64,000 nucleotides of DNA from assembly GCF_042646385.1 (NCBI RefSeq), contig NZ_JBHRTO010000001.1, positions 558,001 to 622,000 of the forward strand. The letters are read 5' to 3'. The first letter of the stretch is position 1; every line of letters starts with the position of its first letter. Under the pieces are notes generated by a model that ran no database searches, was not told the DNA's origin, and saw only the letters and a list, made by a program, of their open reading frames with translations. This DNA is from Cypionkella sinensis. GTDB lineage: Bacteria > Pseudomonadota > Alphaproteobacteria > Rhodobacterales > Rhodobacteraceae. The position numbers and the translations under genes were made by a program. This document shows, one piece after another, positions 40,539 to 47,676 of this stretch.

Positions 40539-40916
40539 ATGACCGGGAATGTGTTTTTGCGGACGAGTGTGATTTTTCTGACCTGTGGCGTGGTTCTGGG
40601 CGTGAAGATGGGGATGGCCGAGGATTTTGTGCAAGCGCCGACCCATGCGCATCTTAATCTGGTGGGCGGGGTGTGGATGTTTCTGGCGGGATTGTTCTAC
40701 AACGCCAACCCGCAGATCTCGGGGCGGTTGATCGGCGTGCATTACGTGCTGACGCTGGTGGGGATGATGGGCTTTGGGATTGGGCTTTATGGCAAGCTGG
40801 CGGGGGCAGCTTGGGGTGAGCTGCCGCTGATTGCGGGTTCCAGCCTGAGCGCGCTGGGGCTGATCATGTTCGCGGTGATCGTGTGGATGGGCACGGGGCG
40901 CGCGGCGCGGGTTTAG
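40539..40916 (+). CDS. small four-helix membrane protein, oxidase-subunit-I-like fragment
   Basis: 125-residue membrane protein with about four hydrophobic helices. The stretch PTHAHLNLVGGVWMFLAGLF resembles a helix of cbb3/heme-copper oxidase subunit I, with two His residues two apart, but the rest of the oxidase is absent. TTTGGAGG precedes ATG 40539. Standalone; convergent with a small secreted protein gene at a 1-bp gap. Function unknown; heme or copper binding is possible. Confidence 0.72.
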   Translation: MTGNVFLRTSVIFLTCGVVLGVKMGMAEDFVQAPTHAHLNLVGGVWMFLAGLFYNANPQISGRLIGVHYVLTLVGMMGFGIGLYGKLAGAAWGELPLIAGSSLSALGLIMFAVIVWMGTGRAARV

Positions 40917-40917
40917 A

Positions 40918-41262
40918 TCAGCGCAGGAATTCGCGGCGGCACCATTTGCCCGTCGAGTTGAACTCTTTCCCCAGTTGGTCGAGGCTGCGGGTGCGGATGA
41001 TGCTGTCGGCGCGCTGGCGCATCGCCTGGATTTTTTCGGCCTCGGTGCCCGGCAGTTGCGATAGAATGATCGCCGAGCCGGTGAGGCCGATTTTGAATTC
41101 ATGCTCGGAGATTTGGTTGGCTTTGTAGAGCAGGGCTGAGGCGATGGTCAGCATCGCCGCACAGTGCAATCCTTGCGCATCGCGGCCTTGATAGGTGATG
41201 TCGGCTTGCGCGCTGGTGGCGAGGGCCGCGCAGAGGGTGGTGGTGTGAATCAGGTGGCGCAT
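40918..41262 (-). CDS. small secreted protein, unknown function
   Basis: 114 residues with a signal peptide ending at about residue 20 (ATSAQA). The mature part has two cysteines (HCAAML and KWCRREF) likely to form a disulfide, and a helical middle LTGSAIILSQLPGTEAEKIQAM. I do not recognise a family. Faces the divergent MFS gene across a 195-bp region holding two palindromes. Confidence 0.65.
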   Translation of the reverse strand: MRHLIHTTTLCAALATSAQADITYQGRDAQGLHCAAMLTIASALLYKANQISEHEFKIGLTGSAIILSQLPGTEAEKIQAMRQRADSIIRTRSLDQLGKEFNSTGKWCRREFLR

Positions 41263-41345
41263 GGCTGCTCCATTACAGGCTATGGCAAGGAAGCCTAGCG
41301 CAGACAGCCGGGGATTGCGCGTGGTGTTTTCAATGCGGCGATCTT

Positions 41346-41400
41346 TCCCAGCTGGGAGTGACTTGTGGTGGTGAGGCTCATAAACACAACATATTGTTGT
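41346..41400. promoter_or_regulatory. two palindromes upstream of the MFS gene
   Basis: TCCCAGCTGGGA (41346-41357) is a perfect 12-bp palindrome; ACAACA-TAT-TGTTGT (41386-41400) has 6-bp arms. They lie in the divergent gap, 23 and 66 bases before the -35 box of the MFS promoter, and look like regulator sites. The regulator is not in this window. Confidence 0.55.
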
Positions 41401-41422
41401 TTTGGCGGTTTTTTAAGCCAGT

Positions 41423-41451
41423 TTGACAGTGTTCCGGCCGCGCCCTAGGTT
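41423..41451 (+). promoter_or_regulatory. promoter of the MFS-aminotransferase operon
   Basis: TTGACA, 17-base spacer, TAGGTT. Consensus -35 and weak -10. A start 7 bases downstream of the -10 would fall on the ATG itself (41458), giving a leaderless mRNA; no ribosome-binding site precedes that ATG. Confidence 0.55.
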
Positions 41452-41457
41452 GCGGGC

Positions 41458-42678
41458 ATGACAAAAGCTCCGTCCCGTCACGCCATCATCTTTGTATTGC
41501 TATGTGTTCTGTTGGACATGATCGGCTTTGGCCTGATCATCCCGGTGCTGCCGCAACTGATCGAGCAGGTGGGGCATGTTGATCTTTCCGAAGCGGCGGT
41601 GATTGGCGGCTGGATGTTCTTTGCATTTTCGATGGCGCAGTTTGCGTTCAGCCCGTTGATGGGCAACCTTTCCGATCGCTTTGGCCGCAGGCCGCTGTTG
41701 CTGCTGGCGATTGCGGGCTTGGGGCTGGACAATCTGTTGCAGGGGCTGGCGCCGACGGTGGTGTGGCTGTTCATCGGGCGGGTGATTGCCGGGGTATGCG
41801 GATCAAGCTGGGTGATCGCCAATGCTTTTATCACCGACATCACTGCACCAGAGGAGCGGGCGAAGTATTTCGGCATGATGGGCGGCGCGTTCGGGCTGGG
41901 CTTTGTGCTGGGGCCTGCCTTGGGCGGCGTGCTGGGCGAGTTTGGGCCGCGGGTGCCATTCTTTGTGGCGGCGGGGATTTCGGGGCTGAATTTCATTTAT
42001 GGCTGGTTCGTGCTGCCCGAGACTTTGGCGCCGCAGAACAGGCGCGCGTTCAGTCTGGCGCGGTCTAACCCGCTCGGGGCGTTCAAGGTGTTTCGCAGCT
42101 ATCACGGCGTGGTGCCGATGTGCGCGGTGCTGTTTGCGTTTTTCTTTTTCACCAGCGTCTATCCGGCGATCTGGCCCTATTGGGGCATGGCGAAGTTCGG
42201 CTGGTCTACCGCGATGGTGGGGGTGACGCTGGCGGTGTTTGGCATCGTGATGGCCGGGTTTCAGGGCGGCTTGACCGGGGTTGGGGTGAAGTGGTTTGGC
42301 GAGCGCAATTTGGCTCTGATCGGCTTGATCTCGGCGTTGATTGCGGCGGCGGGCTATGGCGTGGCAGGGTCTTTGACGGTGGTGGTGGTGTTGATGATCG
42401 TGCATGGGCCGGAAGGCTTCATCCATCCGATGCTGACGGCGATGATGACCAAGGTGGTGCCGGATGATGCGCAGGGCGAGTTGCAGGGCGGGATTTCGGC
42501 GATCATGAATGTGGCGATGTTGGCGGGGACGGTGTTTTTCAGCCAGATCTTTGGGTATTTCATGGCGCCAGGCGGCTGGCAGTCGCCGGATGTGGCGTTC
42601 TTTGTGGCAGGGGCGGGGATGGCGGTGACGCTGGCGATGTTCTTGTTGATCGTGCCGGGTGAGGAGAAGCGTCTGTGA
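41458..42678 (+). CDS. MFS transporter, TetA-like
   Basis: 406-residue major facilitator transporter with 12 hydrophobic segments. Motif LLDMIGFGLIIPVLPQL at the start, the loop 2-3 signature GNLSDRFGRRPLLL and the helix-5 motif GAFGLGFVLGPALGG follow the tetracycline/multidrug TetA branch. The substrate is unknown and tetracycline resistance should not be assumed. Its stop overlaps the GTG start of the DegT-type aminotransferase by 4 bases, so the exported compound may relate to that enzyme's product. Confidence 0.88.
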   Translation: MTKAPSRHAIIFVLLCVLLDMIGFGLIIPVLPQLIEQVGHVDLSEAAVIGGWMFFAFSMAQFAFSPLMGNLSDRFGRRPLLLLAIAGLGLDNLLQGLAPTVVWLFIGRVIAGVCGSSWVIANAFITDITAPEERAKYFGMMGGAFGLGFVLGPALGGVLGEFGPRVPFFVAAGISGLNFIYGWFVLPETLAPQNRRAFSLARSNPLGAFKVFRSYHGVVPMCAVLFAFFFFTSVYPAIWPYWGMAKFGWSTAMVGVTLAVFGIVMAGFQGGLTGVGVKWFGERNLALIGLISALIAAAGYGVAGSLTVVVVLMIVHGPEGFIHPMLTAMMTKVVPDDAQGELQGGISAIMNVAMLAGTVFFSQIFGYFMAPGGWQSPDVAFFVAGAGMAVTLAMFLLIVPGEEKRL

Positions 42679-43910
42679 GCGAAGAACGGTTTGAGGGCAG
42701 TTTCACCCAGCAAGAGCCGATCCCCGAAGCGGGCATCGAGGCGGCGATTGCCGTGCTGCGGCATGGGCGATTGCACCGCTATAACACGGCTGCGGGTGAA
42801 GTCGCCGAAGCGGCTTTGCTGGAGGAGGAATTCGCCGACCTGATCGGGGCGAAATACTGCCTTGCGGTGGCCTCGGGCGGCTATGCCTTGGGCTGTGCCT
42901 TGCGAGCCTTGGGGGTGCAGGCGGGGGATGCGGTGCTGACCAATGCGTTTACGCTCGCGCCAGTGCCGGGGGCGATTGCGGCGGTTGGCGCGCGCCCGGT
43001 GTTTGTCGAGGTGACGGATCAGTTGGTGCTGGATTTCGACGATCTGGCGGCGAAGGCGCGGGCCAGTGGGGCCAAGGTGCTGATGCTGAGCCATATGCGC
43101 GGCCATCTGTGCGACATGGAGGCTTTGGTGGCGCTGTGCGACGGCCTTGGCGTGCGGATCATCGAGGATTGCGCGCATACGATGGGGGCTGCCTGGAAGG
43201 GTGTGGCCTCGGGGCGGCATGGCGTGGTGGGGTGCTATTCGATGCAGACCTACAAGCATCTGAACGCGGGAGAGGGCGGCTTTCTGATCTCGGATGACCC
43301 GCAGGTGATGGCGCGGGCAGTGCTGCTGTCAGGGTCTTATATGCTGTATGCGCGCCACCGCGCGGCGCCACCGCCCGAGGCGTTTGAGGCTGTGCGCTTG
43401 CAGGTGCCGAATGTCTCGGGGCGAATGGACAATCTGCGCGCGGCGATCCTGCGGCCGCAACTGCCGCTGCTGGCGGATCGGGTGGCACGGTGGGCCGAGT
43501 GTTATCAGGCGCTGGAGGCCGGATTGCGCGGCGTGCCGGGGTTGGCGCTGGTCGAGCGGCCTGACGAGGAGACTTATGTTGGGTCGTCGTTCCAGTTTCT
43601 GCTGCCCGATTGGTCTGCGGCGCGGATTGGCGCGTTTCTGGGCCGGGCCTTGGCGCGGGGCGTCGAGTTGAAGTGGTTCGGTGCGGCGGACCCGGTGGCG
43701 TTCACCTCGCGCTATCAGCATTGGGGCTATGCCGAGGCGCAGTGCCTGCCGCAGACGGATCGGATTCTGGCAGGGCTGGTGGATATGCGGGTGCCGCTGA
43801 CGTTTTCAGTGGAAGATTGCGCGCAGATCGCCCGGATCATCCGGGCCGAGGCTTTGGTGGTGGGACAAGGGCCAGAGCCTGAGGCTGTGGTGTTGCCGGT
43901 TATTCAATGA
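42675..43910 (+). CDS. DegT/DnrJ/EryC1/StrS-family aminotransferase
   Basis: 411-residue PLP enzyme. PLP lysine in SMQTYKHLNAGEGGFL, the cofactor aspartate region IIEDCAHTMGAAWKG, and FTLAPVPGAIAAVGARPVFVEV mark the family, which aminates keto-sugars or inosose rings. GTG start overlaps the MFS stop (GTGA). No sugar-nucleotide genes lie nearby, so the substrate is open; a two-gene make-and-export unit is the simplest reading. The open frame ends with an unusual Pro/Glu/Val tail. Confidence 0.85.
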   Translation: MSEERFEGSFTQQEPIPEAGIEAAIAVLRHGRLHRYNTAAGEVAEAALLEEEFADLIGAKYCLAVASGGYALGCALRALGVQAGDAVLTNAFTLAPVPGAIAAVGARPVFVEVTDQLVLDFDDLAAKARASGAKVLMLSHMRGHLCDMEALVALCDGLGVRIIEDCAHTMGAAWKGVASGRHGVVGCYSMQTYKHLNAGEGGFLISDDPQVMARAVLLSGSYMLYARHRAAPPPEAFEAVRLQVPNVSGRMDNLRAAILRPQLPLLADRVARWAECYQALEAGLRGVPGLALVERPDEETYVGSSFQFLLPDWSAARIGAFLGRALARGVELKWFGAADPVAFTSRYQHWGYAEAQCLPQTDRILAGLVDMRVPLTFSVEDCAQIARIIRAEALVVGQGPEPEAVVLPVIQ

Positions 43911-43936
43911 GCCTCGATCTGGCGGCTGCTGCGGAT

Positions 43937-43976
43937 GGGGGTTTCACACCCCCAGCGGGTTTGTGCCAAACCCGCT
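43937..43976 (+). terminator. two adjacent hairpins after the aminotransferase gene
   Basis: GGGGG-TTTCACA-CCCCC (43937-43953) and AGCGGGTTTG-TGC-CAAACCCGCT (43954-43976, perfect 10-bp stem). Probably the end of the MFS-aminotransferase transcript; no U-run. Confidence 0.6.
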
Positions 43977-43981
43977 CCCCC

Positions 43982-44007
43982 GTGGAGTATTTTCACCAAG
44001 ATGAAGC
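43982..44007 (+). repeat. truncated subclass I repeat
   Basis: GTGGAGTATTTTCACCAAGA then TGAAGC: the tail of the subclass I repeat with a degenerate core, between convergent genes. Confidence 0.65.
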
Positions 44008-44023
44008 AAATTTTAGGCAAAGT

Positions 44024-44479
44024 TTAGGGTTTTGCCGGGTTATACAGTGGCACGGTAGAGATCGACATTTTCGCCGAACCGTCGGTCAGTTCGGTGGCAT
44101 GGGTGAGATAGACCAGCACCTGATTTTTCTGATCAAAAATCCGGGTGACGTTCAGCGATTTGAACACCAGCGAGCGGCCTTCGCTGAACACTTCTTCGCC
44201 GGATTCCGAGGTGTCAATATCGCCGATGGTGATCGGCCCGGTTTGACGGCAGGCGATCGAGGCGTTGGAGGGGTCTTCGAACCAGTTGCCTTTCGAGAGC
44301 CGGTCCCACATCGAGCGTTCGAAATAGCTGATGTGGCAGGTGACGCCCTGCACCTTGGGGTCGGGGATGGCCTCGACGATGATGTCATTTCCGACCCAGT
44401 CGACGCCGACTCGGCCAATTTCTTCGGCTTGGGCTGTCAGTGGCAGCAGGGCGAGGGCAAGGGGGGCAAAGAGGCGCAT
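44024..44479 (-). CDS. creA: CreA-family periplasmic protein
   Basis: 151-residue secreted protein with a signal peptide (ALLPLTAQA) and the CreA pattern: IGRVGVDWVGNDIIVEAIPDPKVQGVTCHISYF, a WFEDPSNASIACRQTGPI segment and FSEGRSLVFKSLNVTRIFD. CreA is a widespread periplasmic protein of unknown function. Start ATG 44479 follows GGAAAG; a TTG start 5 codons upstream is less likely. Cysteines in the two segments probably pair. Confidence 0.85.
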   Translation of the reverse strand: MRLFAPLALALLPLTAQAEEIGRVGVDWVGNDIIVEAIPDPKVQGVTCHISYFERSMWDRLSKGNWFEDPSNASIACRQTGPITIGDIDTSESGEEVFSEGRSLVFKSLNVTRIFDQKNQVLVYLTHATELTDGSAKMSISTVPLYNPAKP

Positions 44480-44654
44480 AAGGGGACTTTCCAACCGGGC
44501 TTTGCAGCGATTTCTGCCCTATAGATGGGCAGGATGCTGCGATTGCACAAGAGCGGCGCATATTGGCTAATTCCTTAGTGAAATACTCATGAATTATACC
44601 GCAAAAACCAAGGGCTTAGCGGCTGTTGCGGGCATCTTTTCCTGCGGCCTTTGG

Positions 44655-44683
44655 TTGACCCCGCCAAGGTGGCGGGATAAACG
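44655..44683 (+). promoter_or_regulatory. candidate nuo operon promoter
   Basis: TTGACC, 17-base spacer containing CCGCC-AAGGT-GGCGG, then TAAACG. It lies about 70 bases before the nuoA start within a 271-bp gap that otherwise shows no convincing gene. Boxes are only moderately close to consensus. Confidence 0.45.
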
Positions 44684-44750
44684 AATGGGCAAGAGTGACG
44701 TGGGCCAAAGCGCTTGCGGCGCGTATCTGCCAGCAGAAGGAGCGCTTCGC

Positions 44751-45116
44751 GTGGATCATCTTCTTCGTGAGTATCTGCCCATCCTTATTCTTCTTGCGAT
44801 TGCTGTGGGTCTTGGCCTTGTGCTGATCCTTGCGGCCGCGTTGATTGCGGTGCGCAATCCGGACCCCGAGAAGGTGTCAGCCTATGAATGTGGCTTCAAC
44901 GCCTTCGACGATGCGCGGATGAAGTTTGACGTGCGGTTTTACCTTGTCTCGATCCTGTTCATCATCTTCGACCTTGAGGTGGCGTTCCTGTTCCCTTGGG
45001 CTGTGGCCTTTGGCGAGATTTCCATGGTGGGATTCTGGTCGATGATGGTGTTCTTGGGCGTTTTGACCGTGGGCTTTGCCTATGAGTGGAAAAAAGGAGC
45101 GCTGGAATGGGCGTGA
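44751..45116 (+). CDS. nuoA: NADH-quinone oxidoreductase subunit A
   Basis: 121-residue membrane subunit with three hydrophobic helices. Family motifs: NPDPEKVSAYECGFNAFDDAR (the quinone-site loop, as EKVSAYECGF) and FYLVSILFIIFDLEVAFLFP. I start at GTG 44751, which follows AAGGAG; the open frame further upstream is not NuoA-like. First gene of the nuo operon, overlapping nuoB by 10 bases. Confidence 0.93.
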   Translation: MDHLLREYLPILILLAIAVGLGLVLILAAALIAVRNPDPEKVSAYECGFNAFDDARMKFDVRFYLVSILFIIFDLEVAFLFPWAVAFGEISMVGFWSMMVFLGVLTVGFAYEWKKGALEWA

Positions 45117-45640
45117 TGGCGGGTGCGAATACGGCGGGGCCGGACCGCGAGGTTGCAACCCAGGCGCTGAACCGCGAGTTGCAGGATAAGGGTTTTATCC
45201 TGACCACGACGGAAGATATCATCAACTGGGCGCGCAACGGCAGCTTGCACTGGATGACCTTTGGTCTGGCCTGCTGCGCGGTTGAGATGATGCACACCTC
45301 GATGCCGCGCTATGATCTGGAGCGGTTTGGCACGGCACCGCGCGCGTCTCCGCGCCAGTCTGACCTGATGATCGTGGCGGGCACGCTGACCAACAAGATG
45401 GCCCCGGCGCTGCGCAAGGTTTACGACCAGATGCCAGAGCCGCGCTATGTTATCAGCATGGGAAGCTGTGCCAATGGCGGTGGCTATTACCACTATTCCT
45501 ATTCGGTGGTGCGCGGCTGTGACCGCATCGTGCCGGTGGATATCTATGTGCCGGGTTGCCCGCCGACAGCGGAAGCGCTGCTGTACGGGATTTTGCAGTT
45601 GCAGCGGAAAATCCGCCGCACGGGAACGCTTGTGCGTTAA
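45107..45640 (+). CDS. nuoB: NADH-quinone oxidoreductase subunit B
   Basis: 177-residue peripheral subunit that carries Fe-S cluster N2, the last carrier before quinone. Ligand cysteines C56-C57 (GLACCAVEMM), C121 (GSCANGGG) and C151 (YVPGCPP) are all present. Starts at ATG 45107 inside the nuoA 3' end, with AAGGAG 8 bases upstream. Confidence 0.96.
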   Translation: MGVMAGANTAGPDREVATQALNRELQDKGFILTTTEDIINWARNGSLHWMTFGLACCAVEMMHTSMPRYDLERFGTAPRASPRQSDLMIVAGTLTNKMAPALRKVYDQMPEPRYVISMGSCANGGGYYHYSYSVVRGCDRIVPVDIYVPGCPPTAEALLYGILQLQRKIRRTGTLVR

Positions 45641-45649
45641 GGGGGCGAT

Positions 45650-46249
45650 ATGGCTGATTTGACTGAACTCGCCGCCTATCTAACGGAAAAGCGCCCGGAT
45701 GCGGTGCTGGCGACGGAACTGGCGTTTGGCGAATTGAACGTGACGGTGGCGCTGCCTGCGCTGGTGTCGTTCATTGGCTTTCTGACGGTGGACCCGGCCT
45801 GCAAGTTTTCCTCGCTGGTCGATATCACGGCGGTGGATCACCCCGAGCGGGTCGAGCGCTTTGACGTGGTTTACCACTTCCTGTCGATGTACACCAACGC
45901 CCGCATCCGGCTGAAGGTCGCGGTGGGCGAGGATGACATGGTGCCGTCGATCCACCTGATCCACCCCTCGGCCAACTGGTTTGAGCGGGAAGTGTTCGAC
46001 ATGTTCGGCATCCTGTTCTCGGGCCACCCGGACCTGCGGCGGATCCTGACCGACTATGGCTTCCGTGGCCATCCGCTGCGCAAGGATTTCCCGACCACCG
46101 GCTATACCGAAGTCCGTTATGACGAGGCGCAGAAGCGCGTGGTTTATGAGCCGGTGTCGCTGGTGCAGGAATACCGTCAATTTGATTTCATGAGCCCGTG
46201 GGAGAGTGCGAAATACATCCTTCCCGGCGATGAGAAGAAAGTGGGCTGA
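45650..46249 (+). CDS. nuoC: NADH-quinone oxidoreductase subunit C
   Basis: 199-residue 30-kDa subunit of the hydrophilic arm. Motifs FLTVDPACKFSSLVDITAVD, the ERFDVVYHFLS stretch and WFEREVFDMFGILFSGHPDLRRILTDYGFRGHPLRKDFP (as EREVFDMFGI and GHPLRKDFP) identify it. It is separate from nuoD (not fused as in E. coli). The next in-frame feature is a low-GC small frame rather than nuoD. Confidence 0.96.
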   Translation: MADLTELAAYLTEKRPDAVLATELAFGELNVTVALPALVSFIGFLTVDPACKFSSLVDITAVDHPERVERFDVVYHFLSMYTNARIRLKVAVGEDDMVPSIHLIHPSANWFEREVFDMFGILFSGHPDLRRILTDYGFRGHPLRKDFPTTGYTEVRYDEAQKRVVYEPVSLVQEYRQFDFMSPWESAKYILPGDEKKVG

Positions 46250-46252
46250 TCC

Positions 46253-46441
46253 ATGTGGTATGAATCCCTTTCAGAGGTTGGACAGCTTTTGGTCGGCATG
46301 GCTGCTGTTTTCGCTCTTATAATTCAAGGCGGGAATAAAAAAAAATCTTCTTGGTTTACAGAGATTACTCAAGAAAATCAAAGGTCCAGCCCTGACAACG
46401 GTCTGGTTTTAGTTGGATCGAGTTCTTGGAGGGCAGTTTGA
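46253..46441 (+). CDS. low-GC 62-codon frame between nuoC and nuoD
   Basis: MWYESLSEVGQLLVGMAAVF followed by ALIIQGGNKKKSS: one hydrophobic helix then a polar tail. The 189 bp are about 43% GC against about 62% in nearby nuo genes, and they contain a run of nine A (46337-46345). Its TGA overlaps the nuoD ATG by one base and it starts 3 bases after nuoC, so it fills the gap exactly and may couple translation. Its codon use differs from its neighbours. I recognise no family; it could be a real small membrane protein or an acquired spacer. Confidence 0.5.
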   Translation: MWYESLSEVGQLLVGMAAVFALIIQGGNKKKSSWFTEITQENQRSSPDNGLVLVGSSSWRAV

Positions 46442-47676
46442 TGGACGGCGATATCCGGCAGAACAGCTATGATGATGGCACCGCTGACACCCTGACGGGC
46501 GAGCAGCGCATCCGCAATTTCAACATCAACTTCGGCCCGCAACACCCTGCGGCGCATGGCGTTTTGCGTCTGGTGCTGGAGTTGGACGGCGAGATTGTGG
46601 AGCGTTGCGATCCGCATATCGGCTTGCTGCACCGTGGCACCGAAAAGCTGATGGAAAGCCGGACCTATCTGCAAAACCTGCCGTATTTTGACCGGCTGGA
46701 TTATGTGGCGCCGATGAACCAGGAACATGCCTGGTGCTTGGCGATTGAACGGCTGACGGGCACGGTGGTGCCGCGTCGGGCGTCGCTGATCCGGGTGCTG
46801 TATTCGGAAATCGGCCGGATTTTGAACCATCTGCTCAACACCACCACGCAAGCCATGGACGTGGGCGCGCTGACGCCGCCGCTCTGGGGTTTTGAAGAAC
46901 GCGAAAAGCTGATGGTGTTCTATGAGCGGGCTTGTGGGGCGCGTCTGCACGCGGCCTATTTCCGCCCCGGTGGTGTGCATCAGGATCTGACCCCCGATCT
47001 GATCAACGATATTGAGGCTTGGACCGAGACCTTCCCGAAGGTGTTGGACGATCTGCACGGGCTTTTGACTGAAAACCGCATCTTCAAACAGCGCAATGCT
47101 GATATTGGTGTGGTGACGGAAGACGACATTCAGAAATACGGCTTCTCGGGCGTGATGGTGCGCGGGTCGGGGCTGGCGTGGGATTTGCGCCGCAGCCAAC
47201 CCTATGAATGCTATGACGAGTTCGAGTTCAAGGTGCCGGTCGGCAAGAACGGCGATTGCTATGATCGCTATCTGTGCCGGATGGAGGAGATGGCGCAATC
47301 CATCCACATCATCCGTCAATGCATCACCAAATTGCGCGCCGAGCCGGGTGAAGTGCTGGCACGCGGCAAGATCACCCCGCCGAAACGCGGTGAGATGAAA
47401 ACCTCGATGGAGGCTTTGATCCACCACTTCAAACTCTACACCGAGGGCTTCCATGTGCCTGCGGGTGAGGTTTACGCGGCGGTTGAAGCGCCGAAGGGTG
47501 AGTTCGGCGTGTATCTGAAAGCCGATGGGTCCAATAAGCCTTACCGCGCCAAGATCCGCGCACCGGGGTTCCTGCATTTGCAGGCGATGGACTACATCTG
47601 CAAAGGCCATCAGTTGGCCGACGTTTCTGCAATCATCGGCACGATGGATATCGTGTTCGGGGAGGTTGACCGCTAA
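46441..47676 (+). CDS. nuoD: NADH-quinone oxidoreductase subunit D
   Basis: 411-residue 49-kDa subunit forming the quinone-binding pocket with NuoB. Motifs: FNINFGPQHPAAHGVLRLVLEL, HRGTEKLMESRTYLQNLPYFDRLDY (as HRGTEKL), and the C-terminal IGTMDIVFGEVDR. GGAGG lies 8 bases upstream of ATG 46441. Its stop overlaps the nuoE start by one base (TAATG). Confidence 0.96.
   Translation: MDGDIRQNSYDDGTADTLTGEQRIRNFNINFGPQHPAAHGVLRLVLELDGEIVERCDPHIGLLHRGTEKLMESRTYLQNLPYFDRLDYVAPMNQEHAWCLAIERLTGTVVPRRASLIRVLYSEIGRILNHLLNTTTQAMDVGALTPPLWGFEEREKLMVFYERACGARLHAAYFRPGGVHQDLTPDLINDIEAWTETFPKVLDDLHGLLTENRIFKQRNADIGVVTEDDIQKYGFSGVMVRGSGLAWDLRRSQPYECYDEFEFKVPVGKNGDCYDRYLCRMEEMAQSIHIIRQCITKLRAEPGEVLARGKITPPKRGEMKTSMEALIHHFKLYTEGFHVPAGEVYAAVEAPKGEFGVYLKADGSNKPYRAKIRAPGFLHLQAMDYICKGHQLADVSAIIGTMDIVFGEVDR

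Noticed and set aside
41458..42678. Tetracycline resistance gene
   Set aside because: The protein is TetA-like by fold and motifs only; chromosomal context and lack of a TetR neighbour do not support resistance.
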